From contig CAWGSA010000001.1 of assembly GCA_963825175.1 (NCBI GenBank), positions 620,001-684,000 of the forward strand: a DNA stretch of 64,000 bases, read 5' to 3'. The position numbers and the translations under genes were made by a program. Under the pieces are notes generated by a model, which did not search any database, was not told the origin of the DNA, and worked only from the letters and a program-made list of their open reading frames with translations. Origin of the DNA: DATFTF01 sp963825175 (lineage in GTDB: Bacteria; Acidobacteriota; Thermoanaerobaculia; UBA5066; Gp7-AA6). Numbering within the stretch: position 1 is the first letter of the stretch; the number at the start of each line of letters is the position of its first letter. Of the stretch, positions 23,691 to 31,706 are shown one piece after another.

Positions 23691-26225
23691 ATGTCAACGA
23701 CGCCGAGGCAATTCGCAGCCATGCCGGCACCTTCCAAACCGGAAAGCACGAAGCCCCCGAGCATCGCCTCCGCGTCGATTCCCGACACGCTTGCGGCGCT
23801 TCATGTCAACCCGGACACCGGCCTCACGCACGCGCAGGTCGAGGCCAGCCGTCAGGCGAGCGGCTACAACGAAGTCGCCGATAAGAAGGGGCACCCGCTG
23901 CTCATCTTTCTCGGCAAGTTCTGGGGCCTGTCGGCGTGGATGCTCGAGCTGATCATGGTGCTGTCGGCCGTGCTCGGGAAACTCTCTGATCTGGCTGTCG
24001 TGGGCGCGCTGCTGGTGATCAACGCCGTGTTGAGCTTCCTGCAGGAGCGGCGGGCTGCCGGTGTCGTCGAGGCGCTGCGGCGACGGTTGCGGGTCAATGC
24101 GCGCGTCCGGCGCGATTCGACCTGGCAGGTCATCGCCGCCCGGGAGCTGGTCCCCGGCGACATCGTTCGCGTGCGTCCCGGCGACATCATTCCGGCGGAT
24201 GTCAAGCTGCTGACGGGAGGGCTGAAAGTGGACCAGTCGGCACTCACCGGCGAATCGAAGGACGCGGACAAGGCGCCCGCCGACGTGCTCTCGTCGGGGT
24301 CCGTCGTCCGCCGGGGCGAAGGCAACGGCGTGGTCCTGTTGACCGGGGCAAAAACGTACTTCGGCCGCACCACGCAACTGGTACAGGAAGCGCGTCCCAA
24401 ACTTCACATCGAAGCGGTGGTGGCCAGGGTCGTCCGCTGGCTCTTCGTCATCGTCGGCGCGCTGCTGGGCATGGTGGTCGTGCTTTCGCTCGTCCGCGGC
24501 GCGCCGCTGCTCGAGATGGTTCCCCTCATGCTCGTCCTGCTGATGAGCGCGGTGCCGGTGGCCCTCCCGGTCATGTTTACCGTGAGCATGGCATTCGGAT
24601 CCAAGGAGCTGGCCAGGCGCGGCGTGCTGGTCACTCGCTTGAGCGCCGCGGAAGATGCCGCGACGATGGACGTGCTCTGCGTGGACAAGACGGGTACGAT
24701 CACGAGGAACCAGCTGGCCGTCACCGGAGTGATTCCGCTGGAGCACGCGACGGAATCCGACGTGCTGTTCGCCGGCGCGCTCGCGTCGCGGGAAGCCAAC
24801 CAGGATCCGATCGACCTGGCGTTCCTTGCCGCGGCGAAGGACCGGCACATCTTCGACGGTGTGCCCGCGGTCACGCCCGTCTCCTTCGCGCCGTTCGACG
24901 CGAAGAACCGGAGGACGGAGGCCATGGTCGAAGAGAATGGGCAGCGTTTTCGCGTGATGAAAGGGGCCGTGCGAACCGTCGCCGAAGCCTGCGGACTCCA
25001 GCCCCCGGCGATCGAGGCGTTGGAGGCGCGCGTCAGCCTATCGGCCGCGAAGGGCTACCGGACGCTGGCGGTCGCGCGCGGCCCCGAGACGGGCGCCCCC
25101 GCCCTGGTCGGACTGGTGTCGCTCAACGATCCGCCCCGACCGGACGCGAGGGATCTCATCGCAGCGCTCCGGAACCTCGGCGTGGCGGTGAAGATGCTCA
25201 CCGGCGACGCGCTGGCGGTCGCGAGCGAAATCGCGCGCGGCGTGGGGCTGCCCAGGATCCTGCGCATGGCGGACCTGAAGTCCGCGAGCGCCCAGGCCGG
25301 CAGCAAGACGCCCGATCTTCTCGCGGGCGCAGATGGTCTCGCGGAGGTCTTTCCGGAGGACAAGTACATCGTGGTCAAGCAACTGCAGGCCGCCGGGCAC
25401 GTGACCGGGATGACGGGCGACGGCGTCAACGACGCGCCGGCGCTTCGCCAGGCCGAAGTGGGCATCGCCGTCAGCACCGCGACCGATGTGGCAAAAGGCG
25501 CCGCGAGCGTCGTCCTGACCGAACCAGGGTTGACGAACATCGTGGCTCTGGTCGAGCAGGGGCGCACGATCTACCAGCGCATTCTGACTTGGATCGTCAA
25601 CAAGATCAGCCGGACGATCCTGAAGGCGTCGTTCGTAGCCATCGCGTACGTGGTCACCGGCAAGTTCGTCGTCTCCGTGTTCGCCATGCTGCTGCTGACC
25701 TTCATGACCGACTTCGCCAAGATTTCACTGGCCACCGACCACGTGCGGTCGTCCAGGAAGCCCGAGACGTGGAACATCGGGGGCTTCATCACCGTGTCCG
25801 TGGTCCTGGGCATCGCGATGGTCGCGGAGGCGCTTGGTTTCTTATGGATTGGATGGTCGCGCTTCGGTTTGGCGTCCAACGACGGCGCTCTCTACACCTT
25901 CAGCTTTCTCCTGCTGCTCTACCTCGCCGTCTTCTCCGTGGTGTCCGCGCGCGAGCGCCACGCGTTCTGGTCGACGATGCCAAGCAAGGCCCTTACGGCC
26001 GCTCTCACGGCGGAGACGCTGACGGGCACCCTTCTGACGCGCGTGGGTCTTCCGGGACTCACGCCATTATCCTGGTCGCAGACGCTGGCGATTTTCGCCT
26101 ACGCCATGGTCTCGTGCCTGGTCGTGAACGACGCCGTGAAGGTCGTGATGATCAGATGGCGCGTCGGAGACGTCCTGTCCACCGAATCGATCGAAGTGAC
26201 TCCGCAGATCGCCAAGCATGCCTAG
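23691..26225 (+). CDS. Plasma-membrane proton-efflux P-type ATPase (type IIIA)
   Basis: 844 residues; the ATG follows AGGGAGG and the frame is open further upstream without family similarity. All P-type landmarks are present: actuator LTGESKDADK, phosphorylation site CVDKTGTITRNQ (Asp332), hinge MTGDGVNDAPALRQA, and ten or so membrane helices with the PVALPVMF segment in M4. The short cytosolic N-terminus and absence of heavy-metal CxxC domains fit Pma1-like H+ exporters, found in archaea and some soil bacteria. It would pump protons outward at the cost of ATP. Neighbours are remnants, so it stands alone. Confidence 0.9.
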   Translation: MSTTPRQFAAMPAPSKPESTKPPSIASASIPDTLAALHVNPDTGLTHAQVEASRQASGYNEVADKKGHPLLIFLGKFWGLSAWMLELIMVLSAVLGKLSDLAVVGALLVINAVLSFLQERRAAGVVEALRRRLRVNARVRRDSTWQVIAARELVPGDIVRVRPGDIIPADVKLLTGGLKVDQSALTGESKDADKAPADVLSSGSVVRRGEGNGVVLLTGAKTYFGRTTQLVQEARPKLHIEAVVARVVRWLFVIVGALLGMVVVLSLVRGAPLLEMVPLMLVLLMSAVPVALPVMFTVSMAFGSKELARRGVLVTRLSAAEDAATMDVLCVDKTGTITRNQLAVTGVIPLEHATESDVLFAGALASREANQDPIDLAFLAAAKDRHIFDGVPAVTPVSFAPFDAKNRRTEAMVEENGQRFRVMKGAVRTVAEACGLQPPAIEALEARVSLSAAKGYRTLAVARGPETGAPALVGLVSLNDPPRPDARDLIAALRNLGVAVKMLTGDALAVASEIARGVGLPRILRMADLKSASAQAGSKTPDLLAGADGLAEVFPEDKYIVVKQLQAAGHVTGMTGDGVNDAPALRQAEVGIAVSTATDVAKGAASVVLTEPGLTNIVALVEQGRTIYQRILTWIVNKISRTILKASFVAIAYVVTGKFVVSVFAMLLLTFMTDFAKISLATDHVRSSRKPETWNIGGFITVSVVLGIAMVAEALGFLWIGWSRFGLASNDGALYTFSFLLLLYLAVFSVVSARERHAFWSTMPSKALTAALTAETLTGTLLTRVGLPGLTPLSWSQTLAIFAYAMVSCLVVNDAVKVVMIRWRVGDVLSTESIEVTPQIAKHA

Positions 26226-26281
26226 CAGGCTGCTGAACAGTGGATGCGGGCTGCGTCAGGGCTTTTGCAGTTCGCAGCGGT
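26225..26281 (+). repeat. Dispersed repeat, MITE-end type
   Basis: Begins with GCAGGCTGCTGAA, identical to the left terminal repeat of the 42.57 kb element, and continues with a related GCGTCAGGGCTTTTGCA. No right-hand partner is visible, so this is a lone end. It starts immediately after the proton-ATPase stop. The following 200 bases contain no recognisable gene. Confidence 0.6.
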
Positions 26282-26478
26282 CCTTACAAACCCTGTCTTC
26301 ATTCCGGGATTCGGGTTGACGGTGGGTCTTCGCACCGGGGAGGGGTGAGCGCGCGATGGAGATGTCGATCCATGTTTTCCCGCTAGGAGCGCTCAGCAGC
26401 CAGCCGACGGTCGCTTTGGTCTCAGAACAAAGATCGACAAGCCGCCACGTTACGGGAGGAGGGTTCGAAGCAGCGCGA

Positions 26479-26811
26479 TCATGCCTTGATCATGACGAGG
26501 AGCATCTTGAAAGGAGTGATTGCCTTCACCGCGTGCGGTTGTCCGGCAGGGAGCTTCAGCAGCTGGCCGGCGCTGAGATGGTGGGCCGTGCCGGCAATGG
26601 AAACGTCGGCTTCGCCTTCGAGGTTCAGCGCCAGCGCGTCAAACGGCGCGGTGTGCTCGCTCAAGCCCTCACCGGCGTCAAACGCAAAAGCCGTGACCGT
26701 TCCCGCCGGCTTTCGCACGAGCGTGCGGCTGACCACGGTGCCAGCCTGGTAGCTGACCAGAGACGACGCGAGCACGACGCCTTCGAATCCCGGAGCTTGA
26801 TCTTGCGACAT
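26479..26811 (-). CDS. Small cytosolic cupin
   Basis: 110 residues; the ATG in MSQDQAPGF is preferred, behind GGAAG. One cupin barrel: SEHTAPFDALALNLEGE for motif 1 (only one His kept) and LPAGQPHAVKAI for motif 2. The incomplete ligand set makes an enzymatic role doubtful. Two broken copies of this gene lie at 35.1 and 35.7 kb, showing local duplication. Confidence 0.8.
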   Translation of the reverse strand: MSQDQAPGFEGVVLASSLVSYQAGTVVSRTLVRKPAGTVTAFAFDAGEGLSEHTAPFDALALNLEGEADVSIAGTAHHLSAGQLLKLPAGQPHAVKAITPFKMLLVMIKA

Positions 26812-26937
26812 GGGACTTCCGATCATGAGTGTAATGAGTGTCGTTGGGAGTATCTCCCAGATAGGCAGCCACCGCCGGCGCGGCGAAACCGGGCAAAATT
26901 ATATCGTATTGAGATGTTTCCGTGATATCTGTGTGCG

Positions 26938-27288
26938 ATGGCGGTCCGGCTCAAACGGGCGTACGAGCGCGCGGCACGCAAGGATGGTTACCGGGTCCTG
27001 GTGGACCGCCTCTGGCCGCGCGGCGTGACGAAGAGGGCGCTGGCGCTCGATGACTGGCTTCGAGATCTGGCCCCGAGCACGCAGCTTCGCAAGTGGTTCG
27101 GCCACGACCCGGCGAAATGGCGGCAGTTCGAGAGGCGCTACCGGAGGGAGCTCCGAGAGCAGAAGCAAGGCCTCGAGCTGCTGAAACAAAAGAGCAGAGG
27201 ACACACCGTCACGCTCGTGTACGGAGCGCGGGACGAAGAGCACAACGAAGCGGTGGTCCTAAAAGCGGTGCTCGAAGGCCGCAAGTGA
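26938..27288 (+). CDS. DUF488 family protein (YeaO-like)
   Basis: 116 residues. Matches YeaO-type DUF488 throughout: VLVDRLWPRGVTKRALALDD, WLRDLAPSTQLRKWFGHDP, and VTLVYGARDEEHNEAVVL. Function is unknown; structures of relatives suggest a nucleic acid or small-ligand role. It is 51 bases upstream of the sulfite-oxidase-like gene on the same strand, so possibly co-transcribed. Its first 14 codons recur at 35974 in a deleted duplicate. Confidence 0.9.
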   Translation: MAVRLKRAYERAARKDGYRVLVDRLWPRGVTKRALALDDWLRDLAPSTQLRKWFGHDPAKWRQFERRYRRELREQKQGLELLKQKSRGHTVTLVYGARDEEHNEAVVLKAVLEGRK

Positions 27289-27339
27289 CGGCGTCGGTGG
27301 GGCCGGAAGCCTGCGGCCTCGTCCAGGTGCTTTGACGCG

Positions 27340-28965
27340 ATGCGCATTCGGCCGAAGACGCTTCTCCTCCTCGTGTCGCCTGTCCTGCTCCTGGTTGCCG
27401 CTGCTTATATCCAGTGGGGCGCGGTCGGTCTTCCGCGGCTGACATCCAGCGCCGCGCTGGCGCCCGAAACGGCTTCGGGGCCTGTCGGCTTCCCGGCATG
27501 GCTTCGCATCACCCACTACGTCAACTTTCTCTTCCTGATCCTGCTCATCCGCAGCGGTCTACAGATCCTCATGGATCATCCCCGCCTGTACGGCAACGTC
27601 CACTGCACTCCCGGAACCGAGTGGCTCCGGTTGACGCCAGTCGAGGTGCCCCGGGACCGGGTGTGGACCGCCAAGGACGACTCCCGCCACCTGTCGCCCT
27701 GGATCGGTCTGCCCGGCTACCGCCACACGGTCGGAATGGCCCGGCACTGGCATTTCCTGAGTGTCCTGTTCTGGGTGGGCAACGGCCTCGTGTTCGTCGT
27801 GCTGCTGTTCGGCACGGGGCAGTGGAGGCGCCTTGTGCCAACAACCTGGCGGATCGTCCCCGAGGCCTGGGCCGTCTTCGTCCACTATGCCACTCTCCAC
27901 CTGCCGCCGGAGCCAAATGGCTTCTTCCGCTACAACGCGCTCCAGCAACTCGCCTACTTCGCGGTGGTGTTCGTCCTGGCTCCGCTCGCGATCCTGACCG
28001 GTCCCTCGATGTCGCCCGCCCTGACGAACCGGTTCAAGTGGTATCCGCATCTGCCGGGCAACCGGCAAGTCGGGCGGTCGATCCACTTTCTCGTCATGTG
28101 CGCCTTTGTCGTCTTCGTCGTCGGTCACGTCGCGATGGTCACGATGACGGGATTGGTTCGTAACATGAACCACATCGTGCGGGGAACCGACGACGCCAGT
28201 CCCGCCGGCCTGTCTCTGGGCATCGTCGGCATCGCCGTCGTCGTCGTATCGAATGCGCTCGCCAATTGGGCGGCGTGGAGACGCCCCAGGGCGGTCCAGC
28301 ACGCCGCCGGAAGGATCGTCACGCCGGTCATGCGGTTCGTGCTCGATCGCCCCGTGCCCGTGGCGCAGTTCGGCCGCGAAGACATCTCTCCTTTCTTCTG
28401 GATCAACGGCAAGATGCCGACGTGCGAGGAGTGGAAGACGCTCGCGACCGGCGATTTCAAGGACTACCGGCTCAAAGTGTACGGTCTGGTGGAGAACCCC
28501 GTGGACCTGTCCCTGGAAGACCTGCGGGCCCTCGGCAAGGACACCCAGATCACGCTGCACCACTGTATCCAGGGCTGGTCAGGCATCGCCGAATGGGGCG
28601 GAGTGCCGTTGGCGCAACTGATGAAACTGGTCCGTCCGACACCTGTGGCAAAGGCCGTGGCGTTCTACTCATTTGGCGAGGGCATCGAGTTCACGACCGG
28701 CGTGGCAAACGGTCAATACTACGACAGCCTCTCGATCGAGAACGCGCTGAACCCGCACACCCTGCTCGCCTACGAGATGAACTATGAGCCGCTCGGGCGT
28801 CTGCACGGAGCGCCGGTTCGGCTGCGCGTCGAGAACCAGCTCGGCTTCAAGATGGTCAAGTGGATCCAGGCGATCGAGTTCGTCGAGGACGTCCGGTCGA
28901 TCAGCGAGGGCGAAGGCGGCTACGCCGAGGACCACGAGTACTTCGGCGAGCTGGCCAACATCTGA
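27340..28965 (+). CDS. Fusion: di-heme cytochrome b-type membrane domain + sulfite-oxidase-fold Mo-cofactor domain
   Basis: 541 residues. The first ~335 hold five or six membrane helices with His residues suited to heme b (RITHYVNFLFLILLIRSG; GMARHWHFLSVLFWVGNG; IHFLVMCAFVVFVVGHVAMV). The C-terminal ~190 form an oxidoreductase molybdopterin domain with the Mo-ligand Cys409 in LHHCIQGWSGIAEWGG. Similar enzymes normally pair a YedY/MsrP-like catalytic protein with a separate YedZ-like heme protein; here both are one chain. Without a Tat signal, the orientation of the Mo domain is unclear. Substrate unknown; could be a reductase fed by quinol. Confidence 0.85.
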   Translation: MRIRPKTLLLLVSPVLLLVAAAYIQWGAVGLPRLTSSAALAPETASGPVGFPAWLRITHYVNFLFLILLIRSGLQILMDHPRLYGNVHCTPGTEWLRLTPVEVPRDRVWTAKDDSRHLSPWIGLPGYRHTVGMARHWHFLSVLFWVGNGLVFVVLLFGTGQWRRLVPTTWRIVPEAWAVFVHYATLHLPPEPNGFFRYNALQQLAYFAVVFVLAPLAILTGPSMSPALTNRFKWYPHLPGNRQVGRSIHFLVMCAFVVFVVGHVAMVTMTGLVRNMNHIVRGTDDASPAGLSLGIVGIAVVVVSNALANWAAWRRPRAVQHAAGRIVTPVMRFVLDRPVPVAQFGREDISPFFWINGKMPTCEEWKTLATGDFKDYRLKVYGLVENPVDLSLEDLRALGKDTQITLHHCIQGWSGIAEWGGVPLAQLMKLVRPTPVAKAVAFYSFGEGIEFTTGVANGQYYDSLSIENALNPHTLLAYEMNYEPLGRLHGAPVRLRVENQLGFKMVKWIQAIEFVEDVRSISEGEGGYAEDHEYFGELANI

Positions 28966-28989
28966 CGACCCGGGGTGAAGGAGGTGCCG

Positions 28990-29307
28990 ATGCCAAGGGA
29001 CTTCGAAACGGGCGATCACGTTTCGTGGAATTCGGAAGCCGGCCGTGTCCGGGGGGACGATCCGGACTGCGCTTGGGCCGGCGGCCACTGGAGCGCGGCC
29101 TTCTACGAGACGCTCTCAGCGCGCGACCTTGCTCCCGACGTTCTGCAGGCGGCGAGTCTCCGGTTTCCGATGGTTTCCGTGCCCTCATGCGGGTGGCTCG
29201 ACATCGGTACTCCCGGTCGGCTCCGCAGATTCCTCGAGCTCTGCCAGGCGCCTTCGCAACTTCGGCAACGTCTCTCGAGAGGACGTGATCGTTCCGAAGG
29301 TCTCTGA
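28990..29307 (+). pseudogene. Chimera: DUF2945 start fused to a nucleotidyltransferase C-terminal fragment
   Basis: The first 22 codons encode the beginning of a DUF2945 (HVA1/TUDOR-like) protein, nearly identical to the intact copy at 36200. One extra G in the GGGGGG run then shifts the frame, and about ten bases later the homology ends. What follows reads like the end of a sugar-phosphate nucleotidyltransferase (FPMVSVPSCGWLDIGTPGRL). Two unrelated gene pieces have been joined, so no function is expected. Confidence 0.6.
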
Positions 29308-29580
29308 ACCCCGAAGGCCGCGCCGAGTGTCTCCTCACCCGGCGATCGGCTCGGGAAGCTCTTTGGAATCGAGATCGAGATTGACGCGAGCTGGTTATTC
29401 ATCTTCGTCCTCGTGACATGGAACCTGGCAGCTGGATTCTTTCAGTGGCATTCGGACTGGGGCCTCGGCCTCCAGGTGGCGACGGCCCTGGCCGCCTCGC
29501 TTCTGTTCTTCGCCTCCGTGCTGGCGCACGAGCTGGCCCATTCGCTCGTCCGTGATGCCATTTGGAGTTCGTTCCGATGA
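29308..29580 (+). pseudogene. N-terminal fragment of a site-2-protease-type zinc metallopeptidase (M50)
   Basis: The frame without a start codon reads GRLFG-like LGKLFGIEIEIDASWLFIF, then VLVTWNLAAGFFQWHSDWG, then LLFFASVLAHELAHSL, which is the first membrane helix and the HExxH zinc site (here HELAH) of Rip3-type proteases. It ends at a TGA that overlaps the AlkA start (ATGA). The rest of the peptidase, including the second zinc ligand motif, is missing. A fragment left by rearrangement. Confidence 0.65.
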
Positions 29581-30524
29581 AACGACCGGTTGTAAAGCTT
29601 CTCGGTGTCAAGACGCAGTACGAGATCGATGTCAGAGAGCCATATCGGCTCGATCTCACCGTGAGCGTGCTCCGGCGGTTGTCTACGAACATTGTGGACG
29701 TGCTCACCACCGAAGGTCACTACGTCCGCGCACTCGGTGGGCGTCACGAACCCGTAGTCGTTCGCGTCACGAAGGAGCGGCCCGGCGCACTTGCCGTCTC
29801 CTTCGATCGCGGCGAGGCTGTCCGCGGTGATCACGCTCGCGCGCTTGCCGTCGTGCGACGGATGCTCGGCGCCGAGTGCGAACTCTCACACTTCTACCGT
29901 GAGGCCACAGACATCGCCTGGCTACGACCGCTGGCGATCCGGATGCGCGGCGTGAAGCCGCCTCGATATCCGACCCTTTGGGAAGCATGCGTCAACGCGA
30001 TCGTGTTTCAACAGGTCAGCCTCATCGCCGCGAGCTCGATCTCACGGCGACTGATCATGGCGCTCGGTGTGCCGACCGAGTCGGGCGCGATCGCGCTCCA
30101 TGCGTTCCCGACCGTCGAGAGCTTTCAACGCGCGGGCGATGACGTGTTGCTGGCCGCCGGCTTGAGCGCGAACAAGCTGGCGACACTGCGGCGGGTGGCC
30201 GAGGCGCTGCGGTCCGGCGTGCTCGATGAAGGGGCTCTGGAAGCGCTGGCGAGTCCGGACGCCGCGCAGCTGCTCTGCCGGATCAAAGGAATCGGTCCCT
30301 GGACAGCCACGGTGATCCTGCTACGGGGGCTCGGCCGGCTCGATGTCTTCCCCAGGAACGATTCGAGCGTTGCTCGCAATCTGGCTCTTGTCGCAGGCTC
30401 CATCCCTCTGGATATCGACCAGGTTCTCAGTGCGCTGGGTCCACAGCGGGGAATGCTCTATTACCACCTGCTGCTCAGTCGACTCGATGCGCGCGGCGAC
30501 GTAGGCCGTGCTTCTTCTATGTAG
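29577..30524 (+). CDS. DNA-3-methyladenine glycosylase II family (AlkA-like)
   Basis: 315 residues from the ATG in MKRPVVKLLGVKTQY. N-terminal AlkA-like domain to about residue 105, then the HhH-GPD domain with IKGIGPWTATVILLRGLG and the catalytic Asp in VFPRNDSS. It removes alkylated bases from DNA, opening base excision repair. It sits directly behind the M50 fragment with an ATGA overlap, probably a byproduct of the rearrangement. A second alkylation-related gene, the ATL, is at 1.6 kb. Confidence 0.88.
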   Translation: MKRPVVKLLGVKTQYEIDVREPYRLDLTVSVLRRLSTNIVDVLTTEGHYVRALGGRHEPVVVRVTKERPGALAVSFDRGEAVRGDHARALAVVRRMLGAECELSHFYREATDIAWLRPLAIRMRGVKPPRYPTLWEACVNAIVFQQVSLIAASSISRRLIMALGVPTESGAIALHAFPTVESFQRAGDDVLLAAGLSANKLATLRRVAEALRSGVLDEGALEALASPDAAQLLCRIKGIGPWTATVILLRGLGRLDVFPRNDSSVARNLALVAGSIPLDIDQVLSALGPQRGMLYYHLLLSRLDARGDVGRASSM

Positions 30525-30582
30525 CCCGGCTCCGCATCCGAGGGCCCGGCGGGGTCAGGGCCCGTCCGAAGAGAGTCTAGCG

Positions 30583-30893
30583 TCACCGATGGAGGAGGAC
30601 CCCTAGGACCACCGCCCCGTCAAGGAGGATCCAGCCGATGCAAGCGAGGTAGATCGTTTTGTCGCCCTTCTTGATCCGTAGACGAGCCAGAGGAACGCGG
30701 AAAGGAGGTAGGTAAGCCACGTCGGAAGTGAGACCCCGCTGACTACGGAGCCCTTCCAGACGGTCACGACTTGCGGCACCGTCATAAGCATCGTAATCAC
30801 GGAGAAAAAGCGCATAACTTCCGCGAGGTGGCGTGCGGAAGGCAAGTCCTTCGAGAAGGGAACGACCGGGCCACCGGGGTGGACTGTCGTCAT
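30583..30893 (-). pseudogene. SemiSWEET/PQ-loop sugar transporter, frameshifted
   Basis: The first part encodes a membrane helix with the PQ-loop motif (TVPQVVTVWKGSVVSGVSLP) and a second helix (WLTYLLSAFLWLVYG). Near 30676 one base seems missing; the next frame then continues IKKGDKTIYLACIGWILLDG and VVLGVLLHR to a stop, completing the expected three-helix half-transporter. SemiSWEETs dimerise to move sugars by facilitated diffusion. The single break may be an assembly error rather than real loss. Confidence 0.65.
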
Positions 30894-30938
30894 CGGATCG
30901 CTTCTCGATGAAAAAGGTATTCTAAATAGGCCTCCGTG

Positions 30939-31706
30939 TCAGACCTTGCGCACGGGCTCCATCGTGTCGAAGGCGCTCGCCTTCATGAATTCGCGGTTCA
31001 ACCTGGCGATGAAGTCGATGCTGATGCCCTTGGGGCAGACAGCCTCGCATTCCCCGTGATTGGAACAGCTCCCAAAGCCCAACCGCTCCATCTCGTGGAC
31101 CAATCTCAGGGCGCGCTGGCTCCTCTCGGACTGGCCTTGCGGCAGCAGGCTCAGGTGAGAAACCCGAGCGGCGGTGAACAGCATCGCCGAGCCGTTCGGA
31201 CACGCCGCCACGCAGGCCGCGCAGCCGATGCAGGCTGCGGCGTCCATCGCGCGGTCGGCCACCTCTTTGGCGATCGGGATGGAATTGGCCTCCGGAGCGC
31301 TCCCGGTCCGCGCCGAGATGAAGCCTCCCACCTGCTGGATCTGGTCGAAGGCTCTTCGGTCGACGACGAGGTCTTTGATCACGGGAAGGGCGCGCGAGCG
31401 GAAGGGCTCGACAACGAGGGTGTCGCCATCGCGGAAGTGGCGCAGAAAGAGCTGGCAGACCGTCGTCAGCTTCTGCGGCCCCTGAGCCACGCCTCCGATC
31501 AGGAAGCCGCACGCGCCGCAGATGCCCTCGCGGCAGTCGCTGTCGAAGGCGATCGGCCGTTCCCCCGCCGCGAGGAGCCGCCCGTTCAAGACGTCGAGCA
31601 TCTCCAGAAACGACATGTCCGGGCTCGCGTCGTCCACGCGATACGTCTTCAGGCCCCCCGGCACCCGCGAGCTTTCCTGCCGCCAGATCTTCAGGGTCAG
31701 CTTCAT
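30939..31706 (-). CDS. sdhB: Succinate dehydrogenase iron-sulfur subunit
   Basis: 255 residues. [2Fe-2S] ligands in SDCREGICGACGFLIGG with a further Cys in TTVCQLF; [4Fe-4S] and [3Fe-4S] ligands in CIGCAACVAACPNGSAML and CSNHGECEAVCPKGIS. It passes electrons from the FAD of SdhA to heme and quinone in the membrane subunit. The start overlaps the sdhA stop (ATGA), so translation is coupled. Part of a leftward sdhC-sdhA-sdhB operon; the order and the single cytochrome subunit fit B-type enzymes. Confidence 0.94.
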   Translation of the reverse strand: MKLTLKIWRQESSRVPGGLKTYRVDDASPDMSFLEMLDVLNGRLLAAGERPIAFDSDCREGICGACGFLIGGVAQGPQKLTTVCQLFLRHFRDGDTLVVEPFRSRALPVIKDLVVDRRAFDQIQQVGGFISARTGSAPEANSIPIAKEVADRAMDAAACIGCAACVAACPNGSAMLFTAARVSHLSLLPQGQSERSQRALRLVHEMERLGFGSCSNHGECEAVCPKGISIDFIARLNREFMKASAFDTMEPVRKV

